Counted from the stretch's first letter, positions 1 to 9,049 are shown. The stretch: 64,000 nt of DNA from Gillisia sp. Hel1_33_143 (GCF_900104765.1 NZ_LT629737.1:806001-870000), one strand, 5' to 3'. Program-made: numbers and translations. Notes: generated by a model not told the origin, from the letters alone.

Positions 1-14
1 AAAAGAAAATTCTG

Positions 15-44
15 CCCCTAATTTTCTTTAAATGAAAGTAGGGG
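15..44. other. Hairpin upstream of the DUF3095 gene
   Basis: CCCCTA at 15-20 pairs with TAGGGG at 39-44, and CTTT/AAAG can pair inside it. No clear T-tract follows. It may be the terminator of a gene left of the window or a 5' UTR structure of the DUF3095 gene. Confidence 0.35.
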
Positions 45-83
45 AAATCTTTTAGTTAAACCAACGACTAAAATTTGAAAATT

Positions 84-1238
84 ATGGCAAATACCTCCAG
101 TCTTCACTTTTATTCCAGCCTCGATTTACATTCTGGTTCTATAAGTGATCTGGTTGCTAATAAAGCCCTTTTTTCAAAAATTCCTGAAGATTGGTATGCA
201 CTTGCCGCAGATATTAAAAATTCTACAGAAGCCGTTAGAACAGGTAAGCACGATCAAGTAAATTTAGTTGCTACGGGCAGTGTAATTGCTATACTCAATT
301 TGGCATATTCAAAAAATATAACCATTCCTTTTTTCTTTGGAGGCGATGGCGCCACCATGTTAATTCCTAATGAATTACTACAAAGTGCCATGGCAGCGCT
401 TAATCAGCATAGAATAAATACAAAAGAGAATTTCGGTCTGGAACTTAAAATAGGAGCGCTTCCTATTAAAGACATTTATAGCAAAGGGATCTCATTAGAG
501 CTCTTAAAAGTCAAAATAAGTGAGATACTTACTATTCCCGTTGTACTTGGAGAGGGTCTACAATATGCAGAAAATAAGATTAAAGCAAGATATAGTAGTT
601 CTGATAATGTAGACAACAAAATTCCAGACCTACTGGATCTTGAAGGAATGGAGTGTAAATGGGATAAGATAAGTCCGCCAAATTCAAATCAGGAAGTGGT
701 TAGCTTAATTGTAACCGCCTCTAAGAACACAGATCCTTCAGAAGTATTTTCTAAGGTTCTTCATTCCATAGACACGATATACGGATCTCTAGACCGTAGA
801 AAACCTATTTCTGTAAAACGCTTGAATTTAAAAGCAAGCCTTAGAAAACTGAATGAGGAAATGCGAACTAAATTAGGCAAGTATGACCTGTTCTATCTAA
901 TCAAGAATTGGTATACTACCGTAATTGGAAAATATTACTGGAGCAATACGTTAGCAGGAAAAACCTATCTTCAAAAACTGGTAGAACTTACAGATACCTT
1001 AACTATAGACGGGAGAATTAATACTGTAATTACCGGAACACCTCAGCAAAGAAAATCACTAGCTTCCTATTTAGATAATTTAGAAGAGAAGGGGAAAATA
1101 AAATATGGTTTACATGTAAGTGAGCAGAGTGTAATGTCATGTTATGTTAGAGATTTCAAAATAGATGATCATATTCACTTTGTAGATGGTGCCGGAGGTG
1201 GGTATACAAAAGCAGCAAACCAACTAAAGAACAAATAA
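84..1238 (+). CDS. DUF3095 family protein (nucleotide-cyclase-like fold)
   Basis: Soluble protein of 384 residues with no signal peptide or membrane segment. It matches the DUF3095 pattern as I recall it: an early Asp motif (DIKNST, residues 43-48) and a GGDGAT motif at 86-91. Together these resemble the two metal-binding Asp positions of nucleotidyl cyclase or GGDEF-type folds. The catalytic activity is not known to me, so cyclase function is inference only. The open frame extends back to a TTG at 75, but the ATG at 84 is a better start. The last codons form the left arm of the terminator that follows. It faces the M28 peptidase gene tail to tail. Confidence 0.75.
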   Translation: MANTSSLHFYSSLDLHSGSISDLVANKALFSKIPEDWYALAADIKNSTEAVRTGKHDQVNLVATGSVIAILNLAYSKNITIPFFFGGDGATMLIPNELLQSAMAALNQHRINTKENFGLELKIGALPIKDIYSKGISLELLKVKISEILTIPVVLGEGLQYAENKIKARYSSSDNVDNKIPDLLDLEGMECKWDKISPPNSNQEVVSLIVTASKNTDPSEVFSKVLHSIDTIYGSLDRRKPISVKRLNLKASLRKLNEEMRTKLGKYDLFYLIKNWYTTVIGKYYWSNTLAGKTYLQKLVELTDTLTIDGRINTVITGTPQQRKSLASYLDNLEEKGKIKYGLHVSEQSVMSCYVRDFKIDDHIHFVDGAGGGYTKAANQLKNK

Positions 1239-1256
1239 TTCTCTAGTTGGTTTGCT
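1214..1256. terminator. Bidirectional terminator with arm inside the CDS end
   Basis: A perfect 13-bp inverted repeat, AGCAAACCAACTA (1214-1226) and TAGTTGGTTTGCT (1244-1256). The left arm encodes the last residues of the DUF3095 protein. T-rich sequence follows on both strands, so it can end both converging genes. Confidence 0.8.
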
Positions 1257-1281
1257 TTAATTATCTTAAACTTTAAATAAT

Positions 1282-2829
1282 TTAGTCTAAACCACCTTTT
1301 CTAGTAGCATCTCTAGCCTCAGGCCATGTCATCTGCTCTCCAGTACGTTTATTTAATGGTAAAACCCTTCTATCTCTAGAGGTCATCTCCGGATCTTCAC
1401 TAGCCATGTACGCCATAATTGCGGTAAGAATTACGTTACTTCTAACATCATCAAATACAATCTTGTCATACGTATCTAAATTGGTGTGCCAAGTATAATT
1501 CCAATAAGACCAGTTTAATGAGCTTAAACTGAAAGCTGGAGCTCCTGCAGCTAGAAAAGATGCATAATCTGATCCACCGCCACCTGGTATTCCAGGAAAA
1601 CTAGTTTCAATCTCATCACTAATAGAAGAAGGAACTGCTTCCAACCAACGTCCTAAATAATCATAAGAATTCAAGAATCCACCACCAGAAAGATTTACAA
1701 CTCTTCCGGTACCATTATCCTGATTGAAAACTGCCTGAATATTGCTTACAATTTCTGGATGATCCTTTACATAAGCTCTAGAACCGTTAAGTCCCTGCTC
1801 CTCACTTCCCCAGTGCCCTGCAATAATAGTACGCTTTGGGTTTGGATACATTTTTTTAAGTATTCTCATAGCTTCCATCATAACCATAGTACCAGTTCCA
1901 TTATCTGTAGCACCGGTAGCTCCATCCCATGAATCAAAATGTGCAGATAGAATAACATATTCTTCCGGCTTTTCTGTTCCTTTAATAGTCGCTATAGTAT
2001 TAAAAGCTGGTACTGCTCCTAATTCTTTAGATTCTGCTACCACTCTTAATTTTGGTTTATCTCCATATTCTGCTAATCTGTAAACCATTCCATAATCTTC
2101 TAACGAAAGTTCTATGGTTGGAATTTTTTTGGTAGAAGCAGAAAAGATCTTGTTTGCTCCAAATCCTCTAGACCAGTTTAACGTAACAATACCTGCGGCA
2201 CCCGCTTTTTCTAAAGCTTCTGCTATGGTACGGTTTGTATATCCAGATTTGGTTAATCTATCAGACCAAGCTTCAGATTGTATCTTTCTATCTTCCTTTA
2301 GTTTTGCAAAAGAAGAATCTGTTGCAAATTCTTTCCAATTTTCATCAGGCCTTCCCGTGATCTCTGGCATAGAGATCATCACTAACTTTCCTTTAACTCC
2401 ACTTAGTAAACTTGCAAAATTGGTAGAATCTTTAGCTTCTGGAAGTATAACGACTTCTGCAATGATTGGTTTTTTTCCAGAATTTGGGCTCCATGCTAAT
2501 TGCATTCCCGATAAACTTCTCACTCTAGGTTCTATAAGATCTATGTGTGTAATTCCTCTTTGCCATCCTCGCCATTCTCCCCATTGCTCATTTTCTGCAG
2601 AGATGCCCCAAGATTTATACTTATTTACCGCCCAATCATGAGCTTGTTTCATTTCTGGAGTTCCAACTAAACGTGGCCCCACAACATCTAAAAGCTCATG
2701 ACCCAAAGCTTCTAAATTAGAATTCTCTGTGGCTTCTTTCACTATATTCTGAACAAAAACTTCTTGATCTTGAGCAAATATTACACTAGAAAACAAGAAG
2801 GAAGTAATGAGTAAGAATTTATTCTTCAT
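1282..2829 (-). CDS. Secreted M28 family zinc aminopeptidase with PA domain
   Basis: Exported metallopeptidase of 515 residues. A signal peptide (about residues 1-19, ending in IFAQ) is followed by a PA-like insert (about 110-270) and an M28 catalytic domain. Expected zinc ligands and catalytic residues are visible: H297 and D299 in the AHFDSWDG stretch, D309, the E343-E344 pair in GSEEQG, D371 and H448 in TWHTNLDT. It resembles carboxypeptidase Q/aminopeptidase-type M28 enzymes of Bacteroidota and probably trims peptides in the periplasm or outside the cell. A TATATTTG box lies about 30 bases upstream of the ATG. It stands alone as a transcription unit. Confidence 0.9.
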   Translation of the reverse strand: MKNKFLLITSFLFSSVIFAQDQEVFVQNIVKEATENSNLEALGHELLDVVGPRLVGTPEMKQAHDWAVNKYKSWGISAENEQWGEWRGWQRGITHIDLIEPRVRSLSGMQLAWSPNSGKKPIIAEVVILPEAKDSTNFASLLSGVKGKLVMISMPEITGRPDENWKEFATDSSFAKLKEDRKIQSEAWSDRLTKSGYTNRTIAEALEKAGAAGIVTLNWSRGFGANKIFSASTKKIPTIELSLEDYGMVYRLAEYGDKPKLRVVAESKELGAVPAFNTIATIKGTEKPEEYVILSAHFDSWDGATGATDNGTGTMVMMEAMRILKKMYPNPKRTIIAGHWGSEEQGLNGSRAYVKDHPEIVSNIQAVFNQDNGTGRVVNLSGGGFLNSYDYLGRWLEAVPSSISDEIETSFPGIPGGGGSDYASFLAAGAPAFSLSSLNWSYWNYTWHTNLDTYDKIVFDDVRSNVILTAIMAYMASEDPEMTSRDRRVLPLNKRTGEQMTWPEARDATRKGGLD

Positions 2830-2859
2830 AAAAAATGGTTTGGTTAATTATCAGTTTCT

Positions 2860-2867
2860 CAAATATA
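2860..2867 (-). promoter_or_regulatory. -7 promoter box of the M28 peptidase gene
   Basis: TATATTTG on the minus strand fits the Bacteroidota TAnnTTTG consensus. A TTTC lies about 20 bases upstream as a weak -33 element. The predicted leader is about 25 bases and includes AACCAAACC just before the start. Confidence 0.6.
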
Positions 2868-3061
2868 TTCTTATTTATTGGAAACTGAAAGTTGTGAAAT
2901 CTATCTCTTTACATTAAGTAGATCCTCGCAGGGAAAGGTCTGTGAGAAATATTGTAATTTCGAGTTTGAAGGATTGAAATAACATAGCAAAAGGTTTCTA
3001 AAAGCGGCTTTAGTACCTATTAAATTTTACTATCATTTTTATAAAAATTAAAATCATACTG

Positions 3062-4288
3062 ATGGATATAAAATATATAAGATCAAAATTCCCTGCATTA
3101 AAGAATAATTTCATTTTTATGGATAACGCTGGTGGCTCTCAAATTTTAGGAAGTACTGTAGATTATATTAACGACTATCTTATAAACTCCAATGTTCAAT
3201 TAGGAGCATCCTATGCTGTATCTGAAAAAGCTGGAGAAAGATTGGCAAAAACCACTAGTAGCATTGCAGAATTTATAAATGCTAGCCACAAAAATGAAGT
3301 TGTAATTGGACCTTCAACTACCATGTTGCTAAGAATATTAAGCCTCTCTATTAGTCAGAACTGGAAGGAAGGTGATGAAGTAATTGTAACCAACTCAGAC
3401 CATGAGGCCAATGTTTCCTGCTGGACAGATCTTGAGAAAAAAGGTATTAAGATCAAGGTCTGGAAGATTGATCCAAAAAGTTTTGAATTGGAAAATAAAG
3501 ACTTGAAAGCGTTGCTATCTAATAAGACCAAGCTTGTTGCAGTAACTCATACCTCTAATGTTCTGGGAACAATTAATCCTATTAAAAAAATTGCTAAGAT
3601 CGTACATGAAGCTGGAGCTTTAATTTGTGTAGATGGCGTTGCGTATGCGCCTCATAGAAAAGTTGATGTACAGGATTGGGATGTAGATTTCTATACATTT
3701 AGCTGGTATAAAGTATATGGCCCACATTTAGCATTGATGTATGGAAAATTACATCTACTTACAAATATGCCAGGTATAAATCATTACTTTTTTAAGCCAG
3801 ACGATGTTCCATATAAATTTCAGCCAGGGAATTTCAATTTTGAACTGACCTATGGTCTTAAAGGAATTTTAGAATATTTTGAAGAAATGGCAGATCATCA
3901 TTTGGATGGTAAAACAGCGCTGTCTGTTCCCGAAAAATATGATACAAGCTTTGATATGGTGGCTACTTATGAAGAGGTATTGGCTGCCAGATTGCTTAAT
4001 TATTTAAATTCTGTAGAGGAAATTAAAATTATCGGAAACACTTCTGGAGACAAGAATAAAAGAGTTCCCACTATTGCCTTTGTTCACAATTCCTTTATGA
4101 GTTCTGATATTGTTAGAAAAATGGATCACGAAAAGATTGGGATTCGCTTTGGCGACTTTTACGCAAAAAAACTCATACAAGACCTCAATCTAGAAGAAAA
4201 ACACGGAGTGGTTAGAATAAGTTTAGTTCATTATAACACAGAAGAAGAAGTAGACAAACTTATAACAGCCTTTAAAAAGATCTTCTAA
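3062..4288 (+). CDS. Class V aminotransferase-fold (cysteine desulfurase-like) PLP enzyme
   Basis: PLP enzyme of 408 residues. The cofactor Lys is K217 in SWYKVYGPH, with D191 (CVDG) and H114 (SDHEAN) at the expected cofactor positions. It resembles the 'cysteine desulfurase-like' subfamily. The C-terminal half (residues 200-408) contains no Cys, and where SufS/IscS enzymes carry the catalytic Cys it reads GIRFGDFYAKKL. Cysteine desulfurase activity is therefore unlikely, and the substrate is unknown. It is monocistronic and ends one base before the stop of the convergent pncA gene. No strong promoter is evident in the 232-base region upstream. Confidence 0.8.
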   Translation: MDIKYIRSKFPALKNNFIFMDNAGGSQILGSTVDYINDYLINSNVQLGASYAVSEKAGERLAKTTSSIAEFINASHKNEVVIGPSTTMLLRILSLSISQNWKEGDEVIVTNSDHEANVSCWTDLEKKGIKIKVWKIDPKSFELENKDLKALLSNKTKLVAVTHTSNVLGTINPIKKIAKIVHEAGALICVDGVAYAPHRKVDVQDWDVDFYTFSWYKVYGPHLALMYGKLHLLTNMPGINHYFFKPDDVPYKFQPGNFNFELTYGLKGILEYFEEMADHHLDGKTALSVPEKYDTSFDMVATYEEVLAARLLNYLNSVEEIKIIGNTSGDKNKRVPTIAFVHNSFMSSDIVRKMDHEKIGIRFGDFYAKKLIQDLNLEEKHGVVRISLVHYNTEEEVDKLITAFKKIF

Positions 4289-4900
4289 TTAATATAGCAA
4301 GTTTTTGCTCTCAACAATCTTTCCCCCTTTTTGAAGTATGTTCTCCTTTAGATCTTTAAATTTTGAGGGATCTATTGCTCTGGTAGCATCTTCTATTAAG
4401 GTGGCGCTAAAACCTATATTTAAAGCATCCATAATAGAAAAATAAACACAGTAATCTGCAGCAAGACCACAAAAATAGAGGTCTTCTGCATTTTTCTCTT
4501 TTAAGTACCCAGCAAGACCTGTAGATTTAGCATGGGCATTATCAAAAAAACCACTATAGCTATCAATCTCTGGATTCATCCCTTTTCTAAAAACAGCTTC
4601 GATCTTTGAAGTTTGAAGCGATGAACTAAATGCTGCACCATGAGAGTTCTGAACACAGTGTATAGGCCATAATACCTGCTCTTGGTTGTGCAATTGTATA
4701 GTTTCGAATTCTTCTTTACCTAAATGATTTGCAGCAAAACTGGAATGACCGGCTGGGTGCCAATCTTGAGTTGCAATTATTAGATCAAACTTCTCCTGAA
4801 ATGCATTAATAAGATCTATAATTTCATCTCCTTTTGGAACTGCAAGAGAACCTCCGGGTATAAAATCATTTTGTACGTCTATAATTATTAGCGTCTTCAT
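4289..4900 (-). CDS. pncA: Nicotinamidase (pyrazinamidase)
   Basis: Cytosolic isochorismatase-fold hydrolase that converts nicotinamide to nicotinate in NAD salvage. The 203-residue protein has the catalytic triad D8 (IIIDVQND), K106 (FRKGM) and C151 (AADYCV), and metal ligands D45, H47 (QDWHPAGH) and H81. Its gene starts one base after the pncB stop codon, so the two are almost certainly co-transcribed. The product of PncA is the substrate of PncB, which fits the operon. Confidence 0.95.
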   Translation of the reverse strand: MKTLIIIDVQNDFIPGGSLAVPKGDEIIDLINAFQEKFDLIIATQDWHPAGHSSFAANHLGKEEFETIQLHNQEQVLWPIHCVQNSHGAAFSSSLQTSKIEAVFRKGMNPEIDSYSGFFDNAHAKSTGLAGYLKEKNAEDLYFCGLAADYCVYFSIMDALNIGFSATLIEDATRAIDPSKFKDLKENILQKGGKIVESKNLLY

Positions 4901-4901
4901 C

Positions 4902-6305
4902 TTATTCCTGATATTTAGCCAATAGTTTTTCTCGCTCCTCTTTGAGCTCCTGACTTATCCCTACTTTATATATATGCGGATTATTGAATCTTTTATATTC
5001 TGCCGGTAATCTTTTTAAATTAGAGGTAACATAAGCAGCAATTTCATTTAGTGATCTTGAAGCTTGTGTTCTTTTTCCATCTTTCATGATCCAGTGTAAA
5101 ACTTCTTCTTTCTGAAGATCTTTAACTGTCATAGATTTTATTGGCTCCTTTGGATCGAAAATACGAGTTACATTAGACTCCTCTCTTAGACAAACGGCAT
5201 CTACTCCAATAAGATCTCCTTCCGAATTAATCATTCTGAATACTTGTTTTCTATTTGGTAAAGTTACTTTAGCCAATGTTTCTGAAATTTTAATTCTAGC
5301 TTTTCCATTGGAAACAGCCAATTTATAAACCCCATCTAAAGCTGCATCAGGATTTCCTGTAACCAGATTGGTTCCTACGCCAAATACGTCTATTGCTGCC
5401 TTTTGTTCTAGCAAACTCTTAATTACATATTCATCTAGTTGATTGGAAGCTGCAATCTTCACATATTCCATTCCGGCAGCATATAGCAACTTTCTAGACT
5501 CTCTTGCTAAATAAGCAAGGTCTCCACTATCTAGCCTAATACCAGCCAATTTCTGACCTCTTTCTTCCATTTCCTTCCCAACCTTTATCGCATTAGGAAT
5601 ACCGCTCTTAAGAGTGTCATAGGTGTCAACCAAGAGAACACAGTCCTTCGGTCTTCCTGAAGCAAAAGATCTAAAAGCTTCCAATTCGCTATCATAACTC
5701 ATAATAAACGAATGTGCCATGGTACCCACAACTGGAATATTGAAATCTTTTCCAGCTACCACATTACTGGTACCATTAAATCCACCAATTACAGCTGCTC
5801 TACTAGCATAGTAACCTCCTGGCCCCTGAGCTCTTCTTAAGCCAAAATCTAAAAGCATCTTATCTCCAGCCACCAATCTTATTCTACTTGCTTTAGTAGC
5901 TATTAAGGTCTGAAAGTTTAATAAATTTAGGAGCATTGTCTCTACAATCTGCGCTTCAATAATATTGGCTTCTAATTGCAGGATAGGACTGTTAGGGAAA
6001 ACTAGATCACCCTCCTGAGCAGAATAGATATTACCACTAAATTTAAAGTTCTTTAAATATTCTAAGAATTCTGGTTCAAAATCCTGCTTCTCTAAATATT
6101 CAATATCATCTGCACTAAAGCTTAAATTCTCTAATTTTTCAAGAAGATCTTCAAGACCGGCAAATACAGCAAACCCACCCTTAAAAGGAAGTTTTCTAAA
6201 ATAATAATCGAAAACTGCAGTTTGGTCTTTTTGTCCATTTTTAAAATAGACCTGGGCCATAGCCAATTGATACTGGTCTGTATAGGTAGCGGTAAAATTG
6301 ATCAT
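4902..6305 (-). CDS. pncB: Nicotinate phosphoribosyltransferase
   Basis: Enzyme of 467 residues that joins nicotinate and PRPP to give nicotinate mononucleotide, using ATP through a phospho-His. The family pattern is clear: GLRRAQGPGG at about 155-164, the candidate phosphorylated His at H198 (GTMAHSF) and RLDSGDLA near residue 257. It is the first gene of the pncB-pncA NAD-salvage operon. NadD, which acts on the product, is encoded far away at 58.7 kb. No clear TAnnTTTG box is seen upstream, and the region between it and the tRNA (6306-6530) holds nothing else that I recognise. Confidence 0.95.
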   Translation of the reverse strand: MINFTATYTDQYQLAMAQVYFKNGQKDQTAVFDYYFRKLPFKGGFAVFAGLEDLLEKLENLSFSADDIEYLEKQDFEPEFLEYLKNFKFSGNIYSAQEGDLVFPNSPILQLEANIIEAQIVETMLLNLLNFQTLIATKASRIRLVAGDKMLLDFGLRRAQGPGGYYASRAAVIGGFNGTSNVVAGKDFNIPVVGTMAHSFIMSYDSELEAFRSFASGRPKDCVLLVDTYDTLKSGIPNAIKVGKEMEERGQKLAGIRLDSGDLAYLARESRKLLYAAGMEYVKIAASNQLDEYVIKSLLEQKAAIDVFGVGTNLVTGNPDAALDGVYKLAVSNGKARIKISETLAKVTLPNRKQVFRMINSEGDLIGVDAVCLREESNVTRIFDPKEPIKSMTVKDLQKEEVLHWIMKDGKRTQASRSLNEIAAYVTSNLKRLPAEYKRFNNPHIYKVGISQELKEEREKLLAKYQE

Positions 6306-6530
6306 AATATTAAAGCTTGAATTGTTATGATTGCTCTGCCTGGCTTCTTATTAGACTTCAGGTATTACAAATTTACCATTTTGCCTTTTTAAGAGATTTA
6401 TAAAAGCATAAAGTTGTATTAAAACTGAAGTTTTGATGCTCGAAAGGATGATTGAGCATAATTCATTAAGATCTGAATTTTGTAACAAAACATCTAATAG
6501 AAATTTAACCGAAACATATAAAAACAAGAA

Positions 6531-6552
6531 AGCCAGACATTGCTGTCTGGCT
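6531..6552. terminator. Terminator downstream of tRNA-Asn
   Basis: A perfect 9-bp stem, AGCCAGACA (6531-6539) and TGTCTGGCT (6544-6552), with a 4-base loop. It is followed by T-rich sequence in both directions. It starts only a few bases beyond the tRNA 3' end on the minus strand. Confidence 0.85.
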
Positions 6553-6557
6553 TTTTG

Positions 6558-6631
6558 CTCCTCCTCTTGGGCTCGAACCAAGGACCCTCTGATTAACAGT
6601 CAGATGCTCTAACCAACTGAGCTAAGGAGGA
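6558..6631 (-). tRNA. tRNA-Asn (anticodon GTT)
   Basis: On the minus strand the cloverleaf is complete: the acceptor stem TCCTCCT pairs with AGGAGGA, the D arm contains AGCTCAGTTGGTTAGAGC, the anticodon stem-loop reads CTGACTGTTAATCAG, and the T loop is TTCGAGC. The discriminator base is G and CCA is not encoded. The anticodon GTT decodes Asn. A promoter lies about 100 bases upstream and a terminator follows immediately. Confidence 0.95.
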
Positions 6632-6729
6632 AAATATATTTTAATATTCTAAGAACGCTTCAATTTTAAAGATCCTAACTCTTAATCTGGACCTGCATTG
6701 GAGACTTAAATATTTCTCTTTTGCGGTTG

Positions 6730-6761
6730 CAAATATATGTCATTTTTTAAATCACAACAAA
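6730..6761 (-). promoter_or_regulatory. Promoter of tRNA-Asn
   Basis: TTTG at 6758-6761 (-33) and TATATTTG at 6730-6737 (-7), 20 bases apart on the minus strand, match the Bacteroidota housekeeping promoter. Transcription would give a precursor with about 90 bases of leader before the tRNA. Confidence 0.65.
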
Positions 6762-6827
6762 GGAAATTTTAATTTTTTTTGATCAAAATGAAAAATAATT
6801 TTCCCTCTTTTTGTACTAGCCTATCTA

Positions 6828-8144
6828 CTAGCTAAATAACCATCTGTAAATATCATTCCCATTTGCGAATAACACTAAAGCTATTAAGATAAAGAACCCA
6901 ACCATTTGTGCATATTCCATAAATTTCTCGTTAGGAGGCCTTCCGGTTACGATCTCGTATAGTAAGAACATTACATGCCCTCCATCTAAAGCAGGTATTG
7001 GTAAGATGTTCATAAAAGCTAATATAATTGAGATTAATGCTGTTGCCAGCCAGAATCCTTGCCAGTTCCATCCATCAGGGAATAATCCTCCAATAGCTCC
7101 AAAACCACCTACCTGAGTTGCCCCTTTAGCAGTAAATACATATTTAAACTGAGCTACATAATCGTGAAGCGTCCAATATCCATAGTTAAATCCTTCTTCT
7201 ATACTTTCTCCAAAAGTATATTCGCGAGATTGTATGTCAAAATCTCTTTTAGAAGTAAAACCTATCATTCCATCTTCATCTGGAGATACTTCAGCACTCA
7301 GGATCTTTCCATCACGCTTGTAAACTAGTTCTACCTTCTTGTCTTTATTCTCATTGGCTATTGGAGCAAGCTCATGCCAGTATCCAATTTCAGTATCATT
7401 AAGAGATATTATACTATCTCCTTTTTTAAGTCCGGCAGCACCTGCAGATTTATCTGCAAGTACGCTATCTACCACTGCATATTGAATTGGTACAAATGGC
7501 TGCATTACCCCTTCCTGAAACATTACAGAACCTATATCTTCTGGTACTGAAATTGTTTCTTCATTACCATTTTGATGTAGCACGGTAATAGTTTGAATAT
7601 CGCGCATAAATAGATGTTTATTAATATCTAGAGAATTTTGCATCTCCTTACCATCTACTTCAAGTATTCTATCGCCATCTTCAAAACCAAATTCTTTAAA
7701 TTGATCTGCAACTGCAAATCCTCTTGGCATATCATCTGGTCCAATATAATTGCTACCCCATACAAAAAGCACCATCATATAGATTAGAAAACCTAAGACC
7801 AAATTCACAGTAACTCCTCCAAGCATTATAATTAATCGTTGCCAAGCAGGTTTACTTCTAAATTCCCATGGTTGCGGTGGTTTTGCCATTTGCTCCTTGT
7901 CCATGCTCTCATCTATCATTCCTGATATCTTAACATAACCTCCAAGGGGCAACCATCCTATACCATATTCTGTCTCACCAATTTTCTTTTTAAAGAGGGC
8001 AAACTTTACATCAAAGAACAGGAAGAATTTCTCTACTCTCGTTTTAAATAATTTCGCCGGAATAAAATGTCCTAATTCGTGCAAGACGATCAATAGGGAT
8101 AAGCTTAATAGTAATTGTATTGCTTTTATTATAAATGGATCCAT
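6828..8144 (-). CDS. rseP: RIP metalloprotease RseP (site-2 protease)
   Basis: Inner-membrane zinc protease that cleaves transmembrane segments of anti-sigma factors and signal peptide remnants. The 438-residue protein has the active-site HELGH at residues 22-26 in the first membrane helix and the second motif (LDGGH, D387) near the C-terminus. Two PDZ-like stretches (about 140-200 and 225-285) lie between the membrane segments. Length and order match bacterial RseP. No anti-sigma factor gene is nearby. A TACTTTTG box about 27 bases upstream probably drives it. Confidence 0.95.
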   Translation of the reverse strand: MDPFIIKAIQLLLSLSLLIVLHELGHFIPAKLFKTRVEKFFLFFDVKFALFKKKIGETEYGIGWLPLGGYVKISGMIDESMDKEQMAKPPQPWEFRSKPAWQRLIIMLGGVTVNLVLGFLIYMMVLFVWGSNYIGPDDMPRGFAVADQFKEFGFEDGDRILEVDGKEMQNSLDINKHLFMRDIQTITVLHQNGNEETISVPEDIGSVMFQEGVMQPFVPIQYAVVDSVLADKSAGAAGLKKGDSIISLNDTEIGYWHELAPIANENKDKKVELVYKRDGKILSAEVSPDEDGMIGFTSKRDFDIQSREYTFGESIEEGFNYGYWTLHDYVAQFKYVFTAKGATQVGGFGAIGGLFPDGWNWQGFWLATALISIILAFMNILPIPALDGGHVMFLLYEIVTGRPPNEKFMEYAQMVGFFILIALVLFANGNDIYRWLFS

Positions 8145-8170
8145 GCTTTATACTTCAAATTTTAATCGCA

Positions 8171-8178
8171 CAAAAGTA
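8171..8178 (-). promoter_or_regulatory. -7 promoter box of rseP
   Basis: TACTTTTG on the minus strand fits TAnnTTTG. The -33 region is weak (T-rich only). Confidence 0.45.
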
Positions 8179-8275
8179 CTCTTTTATACCCTGCTAAAAA
8201 AGTCTAATTAATGCGTCTTCAGATTCTTTACTTATATTTTAATAGCGAACCTGCCATTAATAAAATATTAGACTG

Positions 8276-8283
8276 TAATTTTG
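8276..8283 (+). promoter_or_regulatory. -7 promoter box of the SCO gene
   Basis: TAATTTTG fits TAnnTTTG and lies 16 bases before the ATG, which predicts a leader of about 10 bases. Confidence 0.5.
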
Positions 8284-8299
8284 TGTAAAAGTTACTGAA

Positions 8300-8977
8300 A
8301 TGCTTCAATTTTTCAAGAAATTCAAGACACTAGGAATGGTACTGCTCTTCCTTTCCATAATTATTATCTACAGCATTTACACCTTGCTAAAGCCAGATCC
8401 AGAACTCCCAATCTTTCAACCGGATATGGTGAATGCGGAGTTGGTAGATTCTACGGTTCAATACGTTAGAAAATATCATAAGATCGCAGATTTTGAATTA
8501 CTAAATCAAAATGGGGAAACCATAACCCAAGATTTCTATAAGGATAAGATCTATGTAGCAGATTTCTTTTTTACTACCTGCGTAACCATTTGCCCAATAA
8601 TGACAGATCATATGCTTAAAATCCAAGAGCAGATTAAAAATGACCCAGAAGTGTTTTTACTTTCACACACAGTTATTCCCAAAGCAGATAGTGTACCTCA
8701 ACTAAAGAAATACGCTTTAGAAAAAGGAGTAATAGATGCCAAATGGAATTTGGTGACCGGAGATAAAAAACAGATCTATGATCTTGCCAGAAAATCGTAT
8801 CTAGCCACTAAAACTCAGGGTGATGCAGGGCCTTATGATATGATACATACAGAGAATTTTGTGCTTGTAGACAAAAAAAGACAAATTAGAGGTTTTTACG
8901 ATGGTACAGAGCCAGATGCTATTGAAAAACTTATGGAAGACATCAAAATTCTAAAAGCAGAATATGCAGATGAATAG
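8300..8977 (+). CDS. SCO1/SenC family copper-binding thioredoxin-fold protein
   Basis: Membrane-anchored protein of 225 residues with one N-terminal helix (about 11-30) and a periplasmic thioredoxin-like domain. It carries the SCO signature CxxxC (C94 and C98 in TTCVTICP) and the distal copper-ligand His, H183 (MIHTENF). SCO proteins deliver copper to cytochrome oxidase CuA or act as thiol oxidoreductases. The neighbours are rseP on the other strand and feoA 70 bases downstream. Because feoA has its own promoter, SCO is probably a single-gene unit. Confidence 0.9.
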   Translation: MLQFFKKFKTLGMVLLFLSIIIIYSIYTLLKPDPELPIFQPDMVNAELVDSTVQYVRKYHKIADFELLNQNGETITQDFYKDKIYVADFFFTTCVTICPIMTDHMLKIQEQIKNDPEVFLLSHTVIPKADSVPQLKKYALEKGVIDAKWNLVTGDKKQIYDLARKSYLATKTQGDAGPYDMIHTENFVLVDKKRQIRGFYDGTEPDAIEKLMEDIKILKAEYADE

Positions 8978-9015
8978 TTTTATCTTCTAAACTTTTCTAT
9001 GACTATTTTTTAAGC

Positions 9016-9023
9016 TATTTTTG
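9016..9023 (+). promoter_or_regulatory. -7 promoter box of feoAB
   Basis: TATTTTTG lies 26 bases before the feoA ATG at 9050. It rules out the longer TTG start at 9026, which would lie at the transcription start. Confidence 0.6.
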
Positions 9024-9028
9024 CCTTG

Positions 9029-9045
9029 TTTAAAATCAATCTAAA
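9029..9045. promoter_or_regulatory. Possible MntR/DtxR-like operator in the feoA leader
   Basis: TTTAAA-ATCAA-TCTAAA is an imperfect inverted repeat with one arm mismatch. It sits between the predicted transcription start and the feoA ATG. Its arms resemble the perfect palindrome near mntR (13564-13579), but the spacer is one base longer. This is a weak, AT-rich candidate. Confidence 0.25.
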
Positions 9046-9049
9046 TAAA

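Noticed and set aside
2114-2641. Long plus-strand open frame inside the M28 peptidase gene
   Set aside because: It is antisense to a clear peptidase gene with catalytic motifs and has no recognisable protein features.
3062-4288. Cysteine desulfurase (SufS)
   Set aside because: The catalytic Cys is absent and no suf genes are nearby.
6351-6581. Minus-strand open frame of 76 codons
   Set aside because: It overlaps the tRNA-Asn gene and its terminator, and the translation is not protein-like.
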